A stretch of DNA of 64,000 bases, from assembly GCF_030433715.1 (NCBI RefSeq), contig NZ_JAROCC010000006.1, forward strand, positions 62,001-126,000, written 5' to 3'. Below the pieces are notes generated by a model. The model did no database searches. It was not told where the DNA came from and was given only the letters and a program-made list of their open reading frames with translations. Origin of the DNA: Sporosarcina highlanderae. Its GTDB lineage: Bacteria; Bacillota; Bacilli; Bacillales_A; Planococcaceae. Shown piece after piece: positions 8,484 through 17,493 of the stretch. Numbering within the stretch: position 1 is the first letter of the stretch; every line of letters starts with the position of its first letter. The translations under genes were made by a program, and so were the position numbers.

Positions 8484-9614
8484 TTATTCGACAGAACTCT
8501 CGCGTAGCTCTGTCATTTGTTTCCAGATAGATCCTTTAGCCTCTTCTCCTTCTTCAATTCGGGCTATTGCCATCCGGACTTGCAACTTCACTTCAAATTC
8601 TGGATCATCCTCGGCAGCATGGAGTGCAGGCAACGATTTTTCTGTACCCGTTTCATATAGAAACATAGCTGCACGCCAGCGCACAAGTTTATTTTTATCC
8701 TTTAACAATTCGATTGCAGCATTTTCAAAACCTACAAATCCGAGGTCACTCATACAATCTCCAGCTGTTCTTCTAACAGCCCAGCTTTTGTCTTTCAATG
8801 CTTTTTCCACATAAGGAATAACAGCCTCATCCTCGATCATACCAAGATATACAGTTGCGAGGCGGCGAATTGACATTTTTTCATCTTCCAATGCCTGCTC
8901 AAGTAATGGTAAGTCAGTAATATCTGGGTCGGACATCTGGTCGATCAACTGAAAACGCTTTTCCCATTGATCTACATTGAATTGTTCAAGAGTTACTTTT
9001 TGTCTTTCATTTACTCTGTTTTCTTCACTGTTTGTCGATTGCTGGATAATTTCCTGTAATCGTTCTTCAGGATATGCGGCTTCTACTTCAAGGACAACTG
9101 TTTCTCCAATTTTCTGCTTTTCCCCGTAACGGATACCGTAATCCGCCCATTTCCGCAATAGGATATAGTTTTCAACTTCAGCGCTATGAACTTTTTCCAT
9201 CGCATTTTTAAACCGTTCACTTAAACCGAACCGTAATTCAGAGTTACTATCAAAAACTTTTACTTGCAAAGGTATGTCTTTATAGGTTTGGACATGAACA
9301 TATACCTCGCCGTAATGTTCATCTGAGGCTTGTTCAGTAATGTCGGCCTCGACATCCTCTTCATTGAAGACTCGTTGCACTTCAGAAAGAATATCTTCCC
9401 AAACAACATTGCCGATCCGTTCTATAGCCATGAAGTTCATGACATGATAAATACCTTTAACCCCTTTTATGCCAAGTATCTCTGACACTGGATGTGGGGC
9501 TGTTTGGGCGTCTTCTTTCTTATAATTATGGCTCGTTCCCATTGGCAATTCTTCATCCACAATGATTTTCATGGAATTCGGACTTGGTGTTGGTTCAATT
9601 GTAACAATTTTCAT
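8484..9614 (-). CDS. ypgR: Conserved virulence factor C / YpgR-like protein
   Basis: A cytosolic protein of about 376 residues with an N-terminal Nfu/NifU-N-like domain (EPTPSPNSMKIIVDE, then GIKGVYH-type segments; residues 1-90) and a C-terminal array of HEAT-like helical repeats (about 225-370; repeated DKSWAVRRTAGD, DKNKLVRWRAAM, DPEFEVKLQVRM). This two-part build matches S. aureus CvfC and B. subtilis YpgR (377 residues). The Nfu-N fold hints at a link to iron-sulfur proteins, which is inference. ATG 9614 is preferred over TTG 9617 by its distance from GGGAGTGG. It is followed by brxA. Confidence 0.88.
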   Translation of the reverse strand: MKIVTIEPTPSPNSMKIIVDEELPMGTSHNYKKEDAQTAPHPVSEILGIKGVKGIYHVMNFMAIERIGNVVWEDILSEVQRVFNEEDVEADITEQASDEHYGEVYVHVQTYKDIPLQVKVFDSNSELRFGLSERFKNAMEKVHSAEVENYILLRKWADYGIRYGEKQKIGETVVLEVEAAYPEERLQEIIQQSTNSEENRVNERQKVTLEQFNVDQWEKRFQLIDQMSDPDITDLPLLEQALEDEKMSIRRLATVYLGMIEDEAVIPYVEKALKDKSWAVRRTAGDCMSDLGFVGFENAAIELLKDKNKLVRWRAAMFLYETGTEKSLPALHAAEDDPEFEVKLQVRMAIARIEEGEEAKGSIWKQMTELRESSVE

Positions 9615-9641
9615 CAATTCCCACTCCCTTTATTATCATCT

Positions 9642-9751
9642 AGCTTCGGGCGCCAGAGGCTCGGGGTCATAAGTCAAAGCTGCTCTGTGGCAAAAAACGC
9701 CACGCCGCATCTTCGCTTTATGCCTGTCGCCTCTAAGCAGGCGCCCTCCGC
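9642..9751. repeat. Large imperfect intergenic hairpin element
   Basis: About 110 bases fill the gap between the ABC-F gene and cvfC/ypgR and can fold back on themselves. The outer arm AGC-N3-GGGCGCC (9642-9654) pairs with GGCGCCC-N3-GCT (9740-9749), then AGAGGC (9655-9660) with GCCTCT (9729-9734), and a central GTGGC/GCCAC hairpin sits at about 9687-9703. It is clearly richer in G+C than its surroundings. No second copy is present in the window, so repeat status is inferred from structure only. It could act as a terminator or RNA-processing element. Confidence 0.5.
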
Positions 9752-9759
9752 TTTTGTTA

Positions 9760-11646
9760 TTATTCAGCAATTTCTTGCAAGTAGGTCCACCGTTCTATCA
9801 AGCGCTCATATTCCGTATTCAGGTTATCAAGTTTTTTAGTCAAGTCACTAACCCGATCATAATCCGCGCCCGATTTCATCATTTCAGCTTCGATTGCCCC
9901 AATTTCCTCTTCGATTTTCTCAATATCGGATTCAATGGTTTCCCATTCTCTTTTCTCGGAATACGTCATTCTCTTTTTCGCCTTTTCAGGTTCGGCAACT
10001 TTATGGATGGGTGCATTTTTCTCAACTATTGGTTCATCTATTGTTGTTAATGACTTCTCTTCCAAGTAATCGGTATAAATGCTATACAGAATTTCAATAT
10101 TGCCTGATCCATCCAAGGCCCAAAGTTTCGTTGATGTCCTGTCTAAGAAAAATCGGTCATGGGAAATCGTCAGAACTACTCCGGGAAATGTATCGATGAA
10201 TGACTCTAATACGGATAATGTCTCAATATCCAAATCATTCGTCGGTTCATCTAATAATAGGACGTTTGGCTGCTCCATAAGCAACTTTAAGAGGTAAAGG
10301 CGCTTCCTTTCACCACCGGACAGCTTCCCGATTGGTGTACCATGTGATGATGTTGGAAATAGAAATCGTTCTAACATCTGTGTCGCAGAGATCCGAACTC
10401 CATTGCTATCCTCAATATCATTAGATGTTTCACGTATATATTCGATAATCCGCTTATTTTCCTCCATTGCCGGAAGTTGCTGATGGAAATGAGCGATTTT
10501 TACAGTGGATCCCATCTCGATAAAACCGCTATCCGGCTCCATTTCTCTTGCAATTAATTTCATCAATGTCGTTTTCCCGGCGCCATTCGGTCCGACAATT
10601 GCAATACGGTCTCCCGATTGCAAAAGACAATTAAACCCCTCTATGACTTTTCTATCCCCATAGGACTTGGAAACTTCATGAAGCTCAATCACTTTTCGAC
10701 CAAGGCGGGATGTTTTCAACGCAACATCCATATTAGCGGAAGTATTATCCTTCTTCACCTTTTCCTCAAGTTCTTCAAAACGTCCAATACGGGCCTTCTG
10801 TTTTGTTGATCTCGCCTTAGCTCCTCGTCTGATCCATTTTAATTCATTCCGGTATCGGTTTCGATTTTTCGCGTCAGTCGCTTCTGCCATTTCTTCGCGA
10901 ATCGCTTTTGACTCCAAATAATCAGCGAAATTTCCAGAATGAGCGTAAAGTGTTTTGTCTGCTAACTCATAAATTTGAGTAGATACGGCGTCCAAGAAAT
11001 AGCGATCATGTGTGATGAAAACGACCGCCGCTTTTTCGTTTTTCAAATAATCCTGCAACCAAGTGATTGACTGCACATCAAGATGGTTCGTCGGCTCGTC
11101 TAACAACAATAGGTCAGCCGGTTCAATAAGTACTTTAGCCAACGAAACGCGCTTCTGTTGACCTCCCGATAGCTCCCCAATCCTTTTTTCAAATGTATCG
11201 ATCCCTAATTTCGTAAGCACCATTCTTGCTTTGGTGTTCAAATCCCATGCCGAGCGTGCATCCATCTCATTTTGCATTCGAGAAAACCGCTTCTGGTTCT
11301 CTTCAGATAGAGGATCTTTCTCTAATGCAGAAAGTGCATGCTCATATTCCAAATTCAGTTTAATAATTGGTGCTTCTGACATAAAGACAGTTTCCATGAC
11401 GGTCTTATCTGGATTGATATTTGGAACTTGGGGTAAATAAGAAATCGTATAGCTATTCGGGTGCTCCATCTTCATCGAGTCTGATTCTTCTGTTCCAGCA
11501 ATAATCGAAAGAAGTGTCGACTTTCCAGTTCCATTGATCCCGATCAAACCTACTTTCTCTCCTTGGACAATTGTAAACGAGACATCTCGGAATAACGTCT
11601 TTTCTCCTACGCTTTTTGTAAGCTTATCAACTATTAATTGGCTCAT
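9760..11646 (-). CDS. ABC-F family ATPase (Uup/YfmR type)
   Basis: A soluble 628-residue protein with two ABC ATPase domains and no membrane segments. Domain 1 has Walker A GINGTGKSTL (near residue 35), signature LSGGQQKR and LLLLDEPTNHLD; domain 2 has GPNGAGKTTL, LSGGERKR and LLLDEPTNDLD. A charged linker (RNRYRNELKWIRRGAKARST) separates them, and a C-terminal coiled coil (about 555-628) is typical of Uup/YfmR rather than of short resistance factors. Such proteins act at the ribosome, relieving stalled translation. Antibiotic resistance is not implied. It is 110-odd bases upstream of the structured element and divergent from the dtpT-like gene. Confidence 0.88.
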   Translation of the reverse strand: MSQLIVDKLTKSVGEKTLFRDVSFTIVQGEKVGLIGINGTGKSTLLSIIAGTEESDSMKMEHPNSYTISYLPQVPNINPDKTVMETVFMSEAPIIKLNLEYEHALSALEKDPLSEENQKRFSRMQNEMDARSAWDLNTKARMVLTKLGIDTFEKRIGELSGGQQKRVSLAKVLIEPADLLLLDEPTNHLDVQSITWLQDYLKNEKAAVVFITHDRYFLDAVSTQIYELADKTLYAHSGNFADYLESKAIREEMAEATDAKNRNRYRNELKWIRRGAKARSTKQKARIGRFEELEEKVKKDNTSANMDVALKTSRLGRKVIELHEVSKSYGDRKVIEGFNCLLQSGDRIAIVGPNGAGKTTLMKLIAREMEPDSGFIEMGSTVKIAHFHQQLPAMEENKRIIEYIRETSNDIEDSNGVRISATQMLERFLFPTSSHGTPIGKLSGGERKRLYLLKLLMEQPNVLLLDEPTNDLDIETLSVLESFIDTFPGVVLTISHDRFFLDRTSTKLWALDGSGNIEILYSIYTDYLEEKSLTTIDEPIVEKNAPIHKVAEPEKAKKRMTYSEKREWETIESDIEKIEEEIGAIEAEMMKSGADYDRVSDLTKKLDNLNTEYERLIERWTYLQEIAE

Positions 11647-11951
11647 GATAACACATCCATTTCTACAAACTGCCTACTCTAATGATAGCTCATATTCGCG
11701 GATTTTTGAATTCGATCGCTCTGTACTGTCGAATTGTCGGAAAGTGGTAGATATTCATTTCGCGGAAATCATCCCATCAATCAGTATCACCTTCGTTTCG
11801 ATGGAAATGATAAGAGAGTGGGTATATAAAATTTTCCGAATCAAAAGCGAATTATTAAATATATAAATATAGCTTTATTCTACTAACACTAATGTCTGAA
11901 AAAGCAGTATCATCATGCTAAATACACATTTTAAATATACTAATATTATTT
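11647..11951. other. AT-rich divergent intergenic region
   Basis: About 305 bases between the ABC-F gene and the promoter of the peptide transporter gene. I find no convincing gene, repeat or RNA element. It should hold the promoter of the ABC-F gene on the minus strand, but no clear consensus stands out. Confidence 0.5.
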
Positions 11952-11981
11952 TTGACAATGTAATTAATTTATTTATATAAT
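11952..11981 (+). promoter_or_regulatory. SigA promoter of the peptide transporter gene
   Basis: A perfect TTGACA (11952-11957) and a perfect TATAAT (11976-11981) are separated by 18 bases, about 28 bases before the ATG at 12009. The start site would lie very close to the AAGGAGG ribosome binding site at 11993-11999, so the 5' leader would be very short. Confidence 0.75.
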
Positions 11982-12008
11982 AATGAAATATTAAGGAGGC
12001 AATCTCAA

Positions 12009-13502
12009 ATGGCGAATTTAACTAAAGAACAAATTGTTGAAAGCGTTCCCCAAAAGGGATTTTTTGGACATCCTAAAGGATTGTTCACATTGTTTTTCAC
12101 TGAATTTTGGGAACGTTTTTCTTATTACGGTATGAGGGCAATCCTTGTCTTCTATATGTACTACGAAGTTTCAAAGGGCGGCTTAGGGATAAGCGAACCG
12201 ACCGCACTGGCAATCATGTCACTTTACGGCTCACTTGTCTACATGTCAGGAATTATCGGTGGATGGCTGGCAGACCGTATATTCGGCACATCGAAGGCCG
12301 TATTCTACGGTGGGATCTTTATTATGTTTGGACATATCGTTCTAGCTTTTCCTGGCAACCTTACAATGTTTTTCATGTCCATGATATTGATCGTCATAGG
12401 TACTGGACTATTAAAGCCAAACATTTCAAGTATTGTGGGAGACATCTATGCAACTGACGATACACGACGTGATTCCGGCTTTAGTATCTTCTACATGGGT
12501 ATTAATATGGGTGGTTTTTTAGCTCCCTTAACTGTCGGTACAATCGGATTGGATTATAACTTCCATCTCGGATTCAGCCTTGCAGCAGTCGGTATGTTCG
12601 TTGGACTTGTCATTTTCCTTGTCACGAAGAAAAAGAATTTAGGTTTAGCTGGTACGCAAATCGCAAACCCGCTTAGCCCTGCAGAACGGAAGCGATTTGT
12701 CAAAGTTCTTATTATTGCTATTATTGTTTTAGCCGCTCTTCTGTTCATTACCATTCCCAATGGATGGTTAACATTTAACTCATTCATCGCACTCGTTGGT
12801 ATTTTAGGATTTTTGATACCTTTCTCTTACTTCTTAGTCATGTATAGAAGTCCGAAGACAACGGCAGATGAGAAGTCAAGAATCATTGCTTATATTCCTT
12901 TATTTCTAGCTGCAGTCATGTTTTGGGCAATTGCGGAACAAGGGTCTACAATCCTTGCTCTTTATGCAGACAAACGGACTGATTTGGATGCATTTGGGTT
13001 TCATATATCACCTGCTTGGTTTCAATCGTTAAATCCATTATTCATCATTACAATGGCACCGGTATTTGCTTGGCTTTGGATAAAATTAGGAAAACGGCAA
13101 CCTTCAATCACCCAAAAGTTTTCATTAGGGATTTTGTTCGCCGGCCTATCTTTCATCATAATTCTTTTACCAGCATATTTTGGTGGAACTGACACATTAG
13201 TCAACCCATTATGGCTTGCATTAAGTATTTTCGTTCTTGTTATAGGTGAACTATGTCTTTCTCCTGTCGGATTATCTGCTACTACTAAATTAGCGCCTGC
13301 TGCATTCTCTGCTCAGACGATGAGCCTGTGGTTTTTATCCAACGCTGCTGCTCAAGCATTAAATGCACAAATCGTAAAGTTTTATTCTGATAAAACGGAA
13401 ATGATGTACTTTGGTATCATAGGTGGCGTTGCGATTTTCTTAAGTATAATCCTTTTCGCACTATCCCCTATCATACAAAAATTCATGAAAGGCGTGCATT
13501 AA
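12009..13502 (+). CDS. dtpT: Proton-dependent oligopeptide (POT) transporter, DtpT-like
   Basis: A 497-residue polytopic membrane protein of the POT/PTR branch of the major facilitator superfamily, importing di- and tripeptides with protons. The N-terminal FFGHPKGLFTLFFTEFWERF and FSYYGMRAIL contain the ExxER-type motif of proton coupling. GTGLLKPNISSIVGDIY and DSGFSIFYMGINMGGFLAP are the PTR2 signatures. About 13-14 hydrophobic helices are visible. A consensus promoter and AAGGAGG site lie directly upstream and a terminator directly downstream, so it is monocistronic. Secure family call; the symbol is by similarity to the lactococcal transporter. Confidence 0.93.
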   Translation: MANLTKEQIVESVPQKGFFGHPKGLFTLFFTEFWERFSYYGMRAILVFYMYYEVSKGGLGISEPTALAIMSLYGSLVYMSGIIGGWLADRIFGTSKAVFYGGIFIMFGHIVLAFPGNLTMFFMSMILIVIGTGLLKPNISSIVGDIYATDDTRRDSGFSIFYMGINMGGFLAPLTVGTIGLDYNFHLGFSLAAVGMFVGLVIFLVTKKKNLGLAGTQIANPLSPAERKRFVKVLIIAIIVLAALLFITIPNGWLTFNSFIALVGILGFLIPFSYFLVMYRSPKTTADEKSRIIAYIPLFLAAVMFWAIAEQGSTILALYADKRTDLDAFGFHISPAWFQSLNPLFIITMAPVFAWLWIKLGKRQPSITQKFSLGILFAGLSFIIILLPAYFGGTDTLVNPLWLALSIFVLVIGELCLSPVGLSATTKLAPAAFSAQTMSLWFLSNAAAQALNAQIVKFYSDKTEMMYFGIIGGVAIFLSIILFALSPIIQKFMKGVH

Positions 13503-13512
13503 GCCATCCGTT

Positions 13513-13544
13513 AAAAGCATGACCATTGCGGTCATGCTTTTTTC
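13513..13544 (+). terminator. Rho-independent terminator after dtpT
   Basis: A 12-bp stem AAAAGCATGACC / GGTCATGCTTTT with loop ATTGC, followed by a T-rich tail. Confidence 0.85.
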
Positions 13545-13644
13545 GTTTAAAGAAACGTATTTTCAGAAATAAGTATTTCTAAAAATAGTATTAGAATGGT
13601 ATGATAGTTGTATTAATTCAATTAACTGAAAGAAGGAAATGGCC

Positions 13645-14661
13645 ATGATTGTAGGGTTATCGATTATTTTGGTGATGGTCTTATTTTTACCTTTCACCAT
13701 TCCTTTAATTGAACGTAATTTGGAAGCATTCCTATTCACTATGGGAATCGCTGCTGTATTAATCAGCGGTGTCTTGGACAGAGCTTTGATACTTAAAGCA
13801 CTTGAAGATCCAATACATATTACCCTCGCAGTCATCATTGCGGGATTATTGTTCAAATGGCTACAAAAACCCTTCGAAAAAGGGATTAAGGGAATTAGCC
13901 GTACAATCCCTTATAGGTTATTTCTCGCCCTTGTCGTTATCATACTTGGAATTGTTTCCAGTGTAATCACAGCCATTATCGCTGCGATTGTTTTAGTAGC
14001 AATTGTAAGTGTATTGGAACTCGATCGTAAATCGGAAGTAAGGTTTGTAATCCTTGCGTGTTACTCAATCGGAATGGGTGCAGTATTGACGCCAATCGGG
14101 GAGCCACTTTCCACAATTGCGACAAGTAAATTGGAAGTAGATTTCTTTTATTTATTAAGATTGATCGGTCCCGATATTTTACCAGGAGTTATAGCATTTG
14201 GGATTTTGGCAGCTATCATGATCAAACCATCCAAAAGGAATTTCGGATTGAAGGCAAATCATGGAAAAGAATCATTTATTGACATTCTGATCCGTGGTTT
14301 CAAGATTTATTTATTCGTCATGGCTCTAACTTTATTAGGAGCAGGTTTTGAACCATTCATCGAAAGGTTTTTATTGGGACTGAGCCCATATGTCCTTTAC
14401 TGGATCAATATGATTTCAGCCGTACTAGACAATGCAACTCTTGCCGCAGCGGAAATCAGCCATGAGATGGATGAGCCAACAATTAAAGCAATCCTTTTAG
14501 GTCTTCTTATCAGTGGAGGAATGCTTATTCCTGGAAACATACCTAACATCATCGCTGCAGGGAAGTTAAATATTAAAAGTGTCGAGTGGGCCAGATTCGG
14601 TGTTCCCATAGGTCTTATCGCAATGGTTATTTACTTCGTAATAATCGTGGTATTCGGTTAA
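13645..14661 (+). CDS. DUF1646 family permease
   Basis: An integral membrane protein of about 338 residues and roughly nine to ten hydrophobic helices. It matches the DUF1646 family, related to the ion-transporter superfamily of cation antiporters, whose substrate is unknown. Notable segments are the GAVLTPIGEPLSTIATSKL loop (re-entrant type, with Pro, Glu, Ser and Thr) and SAVLDNATLAAAEIS, both typical of ion-transporting folds. The ATG at 13645 has AGAAGGA about 9 bases upstream; the first in-frame ATG (13639) would be too close. A terminator follows immediately, so it is probably a single-gene transcript. Confidence 0.82.
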   Translation: MIVGLSIILVMVLFLPFTIPLIERNLEAFLFTMGIAAVLISGVLDRALILKALEDPIHITLAVIIAGLLFKWLQKPFEKGIKGISRTIPYRLFLALVVIILGIVSSVITAIIAAIVLVAIVSVLELDRKSEVRFVILACYSIGMGAVLTPIGEPLSTIATSKLEVDFFYLLRLIGPDILPGVIAFGILAAIMIKPSKRNFGLKANHGKESFIDILIRGFKIYLFVMALTLLGAGFEPFIERFLLGLSPYVLYWINMISAVLDNATLAAAEISHEMDEPTIKAILLGLLISGGMLIPGNIPNIIAAGKLNIKSVEWARFGVPIGLIAMVIYFVIIVVFG

Positions 14662-14665
14662 AGTA

Positions 14666-14711
14666 AAAAAGCGGTCTGTCACGATTTTTCCGTGACGGCC
14701 GCTTTTTTGGT
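14666..14711. terminator. Bidirectional terminator
   Basis: AAAAAGCGGTC-TGTCACG and CGTGACGG-CCGCTTTTTT form a long stem between the convergent DUF1646 and proline dehydrogenase genes, with A and T runs on both sides. Confidence 0.85.
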
Positions 14712-14716
14712 TATTT

Positions 14717-15691
14717 TTATTTTCTCTTTTTAGTTAAACGACCTAACAGGAACGCACCTGCCGCAAGACCGATCATCGTATTTGTTTCTTTAGTGAATAC
14801 TTGTTTTACAACAAGGTTCATGTTTTGTGGTCTTTCAGCGAGACGGCGCATGAAATAGCCATACCAATCTTGTCCAAACGGTACATATGTACAGAAGTTA
14901 TAGCCTTCCTTCGCCAATTCCAGTTGCATTTCCTTTCTAAAGCCGTAGAGCATTTGAAATTCAAATTTTTCGTTTGGTATATTATTTTCTTTAACAAATT
15001 GTTTTACATGATTGATGACATTATGATCATGCGTAGCAATTGAAGTGAATTTACCGTTCAATAAATGCCATTCAATCAACTTGATATAGTTTTTATCAAT
15101 ATCTTGTTTATCTTGATATGCATTTTCTGGAGACTCTTTATAAGCTCCCTTTACAATTCTTAGACGGTAATTTTTATGTTTATGCAAATCTTCTTCCGCG
15201 CGGAAAAAATATGCTTGAATGACCGTTCCAATGTTATCGTAGTTAACGGAAAGCTCATCTAACAAGTTGAATGACGGTTGGAGACGTGCGTAATCTTCCA
15301 TATCGAAGTTGACGAAGATTCCATATTTATGTGCCGCGGAAACAATCTCCTCAACGTTCTCTTTGCAGAAATCATAATCAATGTCCAAGCCTAATTGAGA
15401 TGGCTTTAATGAAATATGTGCATCTACACCGTTTTCATGGATTGCTTCAATGACAGCTATGATTTGATCTTTTGCAGCCGTCGCTTCCTCTCTTTCATAC
15501 ACAAATTCGCCTAAGTTATCAACAGTACAAGAAATGCCATGTTTGTTCAATTCTTTGATACTTTCTATTGTCTCAGCAATATTCGTTCCTGCTACTACAT
15601 TTTGCGCGCCTAATTTTAATCCGTATTTTTTCGCTGCGCTATTCAAAAACTGGTTCTGAGAAAGTCCGATAAAGAAGTCTTTTAAGATCAT
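14717..15691 (-). CDS. Proline dehydrogenase
   Basis: An FAD-dependent enzyme of about 324 residues that oxidises proline to pyrroline-5-carboxylate, the first step of proline degradation. The TIM-barrel family signatures are visible: ISCTVDNLGE, FVNFDMEDYAR, YRLRIVKGAYKE with the substrate lysine region, ATHDHNVI, FQMLYGFR, and YVPFGQDWYGYFMRRLAERP near the C-terminus. The last about 25 residues (GLAAGAFLLGRLTKKRK) form a short hydrophobic tail that may touch the membrane. ATG 15691 lies 8 bases after AGAGGAG; 15697 is an in-frame alternative. No P5C dehydrogenase gene is adjacent. Confidence 0.92.
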   Translation of the reverse strand: MILKDFFIGLSQNQFLNSAAKKYGLKLGAQNVVAGTNIAETIESIKELNKHGISCTVDNLGEFVYEREEATAAKDQIIAVIEAIHENGVDAHISLKPSQLGLDIDYDFCKENVEEIVSAAHKYGIFVNFDMEDYARLQPSFNLLDELSVNYDNIGTVIQAYFFRAEEDLHKHKNYRLRIVKGAYKESPENAYQDKQDIDKNYIKLIEWHLLNGKFTSIATHDHNVINHVKQFVKENNIPNEKFEFQMLYGFRKEMQLELAKEGYNFCTYVPFGQDWYGYFMRRLAERPQNMNLVVKQVFTKETNTMIGLAAGAFLLGRLTKKRK

Positions 15692-15796
15692 ATTCATTAC
15701 TCCTCTAGAATAATTATTTTTCCAACATGAATTATAACATAGCATGCATTGTTGAACACTTATTAAGTATAATGAAAGGAAAAATTATTCACAACA

Positions 15797-15830
15797 AAAA
15801 AAGTGCCCAAATAATCTTGGACACTTCTTT
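15797..15830 (-). terminator. Terminator after the amidase gene
   Basis: An AAGTG-x-CCAA / TTGG-x-CACTT stem flanked by A-rich and T-rich runs directly downstream of the amidase stop codon. Confidence 0.7.
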
Positions 15831-15832
15831 TA

Positions 15833-17278
15833 TCAGTCCGCTCTTTTATACCCGTCAAATTCCTTTTCAATTAAGGAGCCGAGTTTAAATATCGCATCTT
15901 CGTTACCATTTTTTCCAATGATTTGAACAGCAATAGGCATCCCGTCTTTATCCGAACCCACCGGCACTGTTAAGGCGGGAAGTCCCCATGTATTTGCATA
16001 GGCTACGAAAGGCATGTATTTCAAAAACGTTTTTCTAATTGAAAAAATCTCCTTATAGACAGCTCCGTGCAGAGGCGCAGCCGTATGATAGACTGGCATA
16101 ATTACCAACCGACCTTCCAAGTATTCGTCTAAAATCGCATCACCATTTTTTATAAGATGATTAATTTCATTAATTCGCTTGGCGGATGGTTTGAAAAGGG
16201 ATGCACCGATTAAAGCCCATGATAAATAGCGGTGAATAGGCGCATTTTTCATCGTTTTTTCTTTCAGATAAGCAGCGTAAGGATTTCCAGATTTTTGATC
16301 AAATGCAATCTTCCTTGTAGATTCACCACCATCTATCGACATGATTTCCTGCCAAAGTAGTGCAGATTCATTAACGAGCGGAATCGGGTTATTTTCAAAA
16401 TGGAATTTATTGTTTTTCAGGTGCAAATAAATTTGGTTTAACAACATTAGTGTTTCACTGGAAATAGGCTTCTCTGTCGTCCTATATACATTAACCGAAA
16501 AATCTTCAAGATTTCGTTCTTTCGGTTTATCGTCTGCAATTATGTCGTATACCAATTTCGCATCACGAACCGATTTAGAGATTGGGCCAATTCCTAACAT
16601 CCGTTGTTGCAATTCGTTTTCCACATAAGGGAAACTGCCAACTTGGGATACTTGCCCTTTTCCTGACTTGAAGCCTACAACACCATTAAAATGGCTTGGG
16701 AAACGGATCGAACCACCAATGTCCGATCCAAGTCCGACAGCCGCAGCAGCTAATGCAATAGCTGCCCCTTCACCGCCACTGGATCCTCCTACTGTACGTT
16801 TTAAATCTCGCGGGTTATTCGTCCTGCCATACAATTTATTGTCTGTCTCTTGGCAAAAGCATAGTTCTGGTGTATTTGTTTTACCAAGGATAATGGCACC
16901 TTCCGCCCTTAATCTTGCAACAACTTCTGCATCTTGATTTTGTATAAGTCCCTTTCTAAATTTCAATCCACCAGTTGTTTGCATGTTTTGTACATCAAAA
17001 GACTCTTTCATACTAATCGGAACACCAAATAGAGCTCCCTCCGCCTGCCCTTTCGCCAAGTTTTCATCCGCCTTTTCAGCTTCCTTCACAGCAAATGCAA
17101 AACGGTCTTCAGTCAGAAAATTGACGGTAGGATTTTTTTCTTTTATCCGATCAATATAGATTTGAGTAGCGGTCGAAACTGAAATTTCCTTATTTCGAAT
17201 CATTTTACTTAATTGAACTGCATCAGCATTTAATACGTTATTGACGTAATTATCGACCTTATTGACAACCGCCTCCAT
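15833..17278 (-). CDS. Amidase (amidase signature family)
   Basis: A 481-residue hydrolase with the Ser-cisSer-Lys triad of the amidase signature family: catalytic Lys in GVPISMKESFDV (near residue 95), the Gly/Ser-rich GGSSGGEGAAIALA, and the nucleophile loop GSDIGGSIRFPSHF. GatA, the Glu-tRNA amidotransferase subunit, shares this fold, but no gatB or gatC is adjacent and the C-terminal half differs, so a stand-alone amidase of unknown substrate is the best call. ATG 17278 lies 7 bases after GGGGGGAG. A terminator follows and no operon partner is seen. Confidence 0.88.
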   Translation of the reverse strand: MEAVVNKVDNYVNNVLNADAVQLSKMIRNKEISVSTATQIYIDRIKEKNPTVNFLTEDRFAFAVKEAEKADENLAKGQAEGALFGVPISMKESFDVQNMQTTGGLKFRKGLIQNQDAEVVARLRAEGAIILGKTNTPELCFCQETDNKLYGRTNNPRDLKRTVGGSSGGEGAAIALAAAAVGLGSDIGGSIRFPSHFNGVVGFKSGKGQVSQVGSFPYVENELQQRMLGIGPISKSVRDAKLVYDIIADDKPKERNLEDFSVNVYRTTEKPISSETLMLLNQIYLHLKNNKFHFENNPIPLVNESALLWQEIMSIDGGESTRKIAFDQKSGNPYAAYLKEKTMKNAPIHRYLSWALIGASLFKPSAKRINEINHLIKNGDAILDEYLEGRLVIMPVYHTAAPLHGAVYKEIFSIRKTFLKYMPFVAYANTWGLPALTVPVGSDKDGMPIAVQIIGKNGNEDAIFKLGSLIEKEFDGYKRAD

Positions 17279-17342
17279 TATCGAACTCCCCCCCATTCCG
17301 AATTATCACTCTATTCATTATAATTTAAATGGGTGAAATTAA

Positions 17343-17382
17343 CAATAGAAGCTTCTCTCCTCCAAGGAAAGAAGCTTCTATT
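17343..17382 (-). terminator. Terminator of the 35-codon gene
   Basis: AATAGAAGCTTC and GAAGCTTCTATT form a perfect 12-bp stem directly after the stop of the small minus-strand gene at 17386. Confidence 0.75.
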
Positions 17383-17385
17383 CAG

Positions 17386-17493
17386 CTACATAAGATTTAT
17401 GAAGATGACAAAAAGGATGATAAGGAATGCTCCTCCCAATGCTGTCCATTGCATACGATCAGGTTTCTCTGGCCTGCTATCCCATTTTTGCAT
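17386..17493 (-). CDS. Small single-span membrane protein (35 residues)
   Basis: A 35-codon frame with AGGGAG 8 bases before its ATG, a possible TATAAT farther upstream, and a perfect 12-bp terminator stem right after its stop. The N-terminal half is charged (MQKWDSRPEKPDRMQ) and the rest is one hydrophobic span (WTALGGAFLIILFVIFINL). That suggests a membrane peptide with the N-terminus in the cytosol or an N-in anchor. I do not recognise the family. A 72-codon frame on the other strand over the same bases is judged a shadow because it lacks a ribosome binding site. Confidence 0.6.
   Translation of the reverse strand: MQKWDSRPEKPDRMQWTALGGAFLIILFVIFINLM

Noticed and set aside
9492-9839. Overlapping frames antisense to cvfC/ypgR and the structured element
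   Set aside because: They lack ribosome binding sites and conflict with well supported genes.
9760-11646. ABC-F gene as an antibiotic resistance determinant
   Set aside because: The C-terminal coiled coil and two-domain linker fit the housekeeping Uup/YfmR branch, not the resistance subfamilies.
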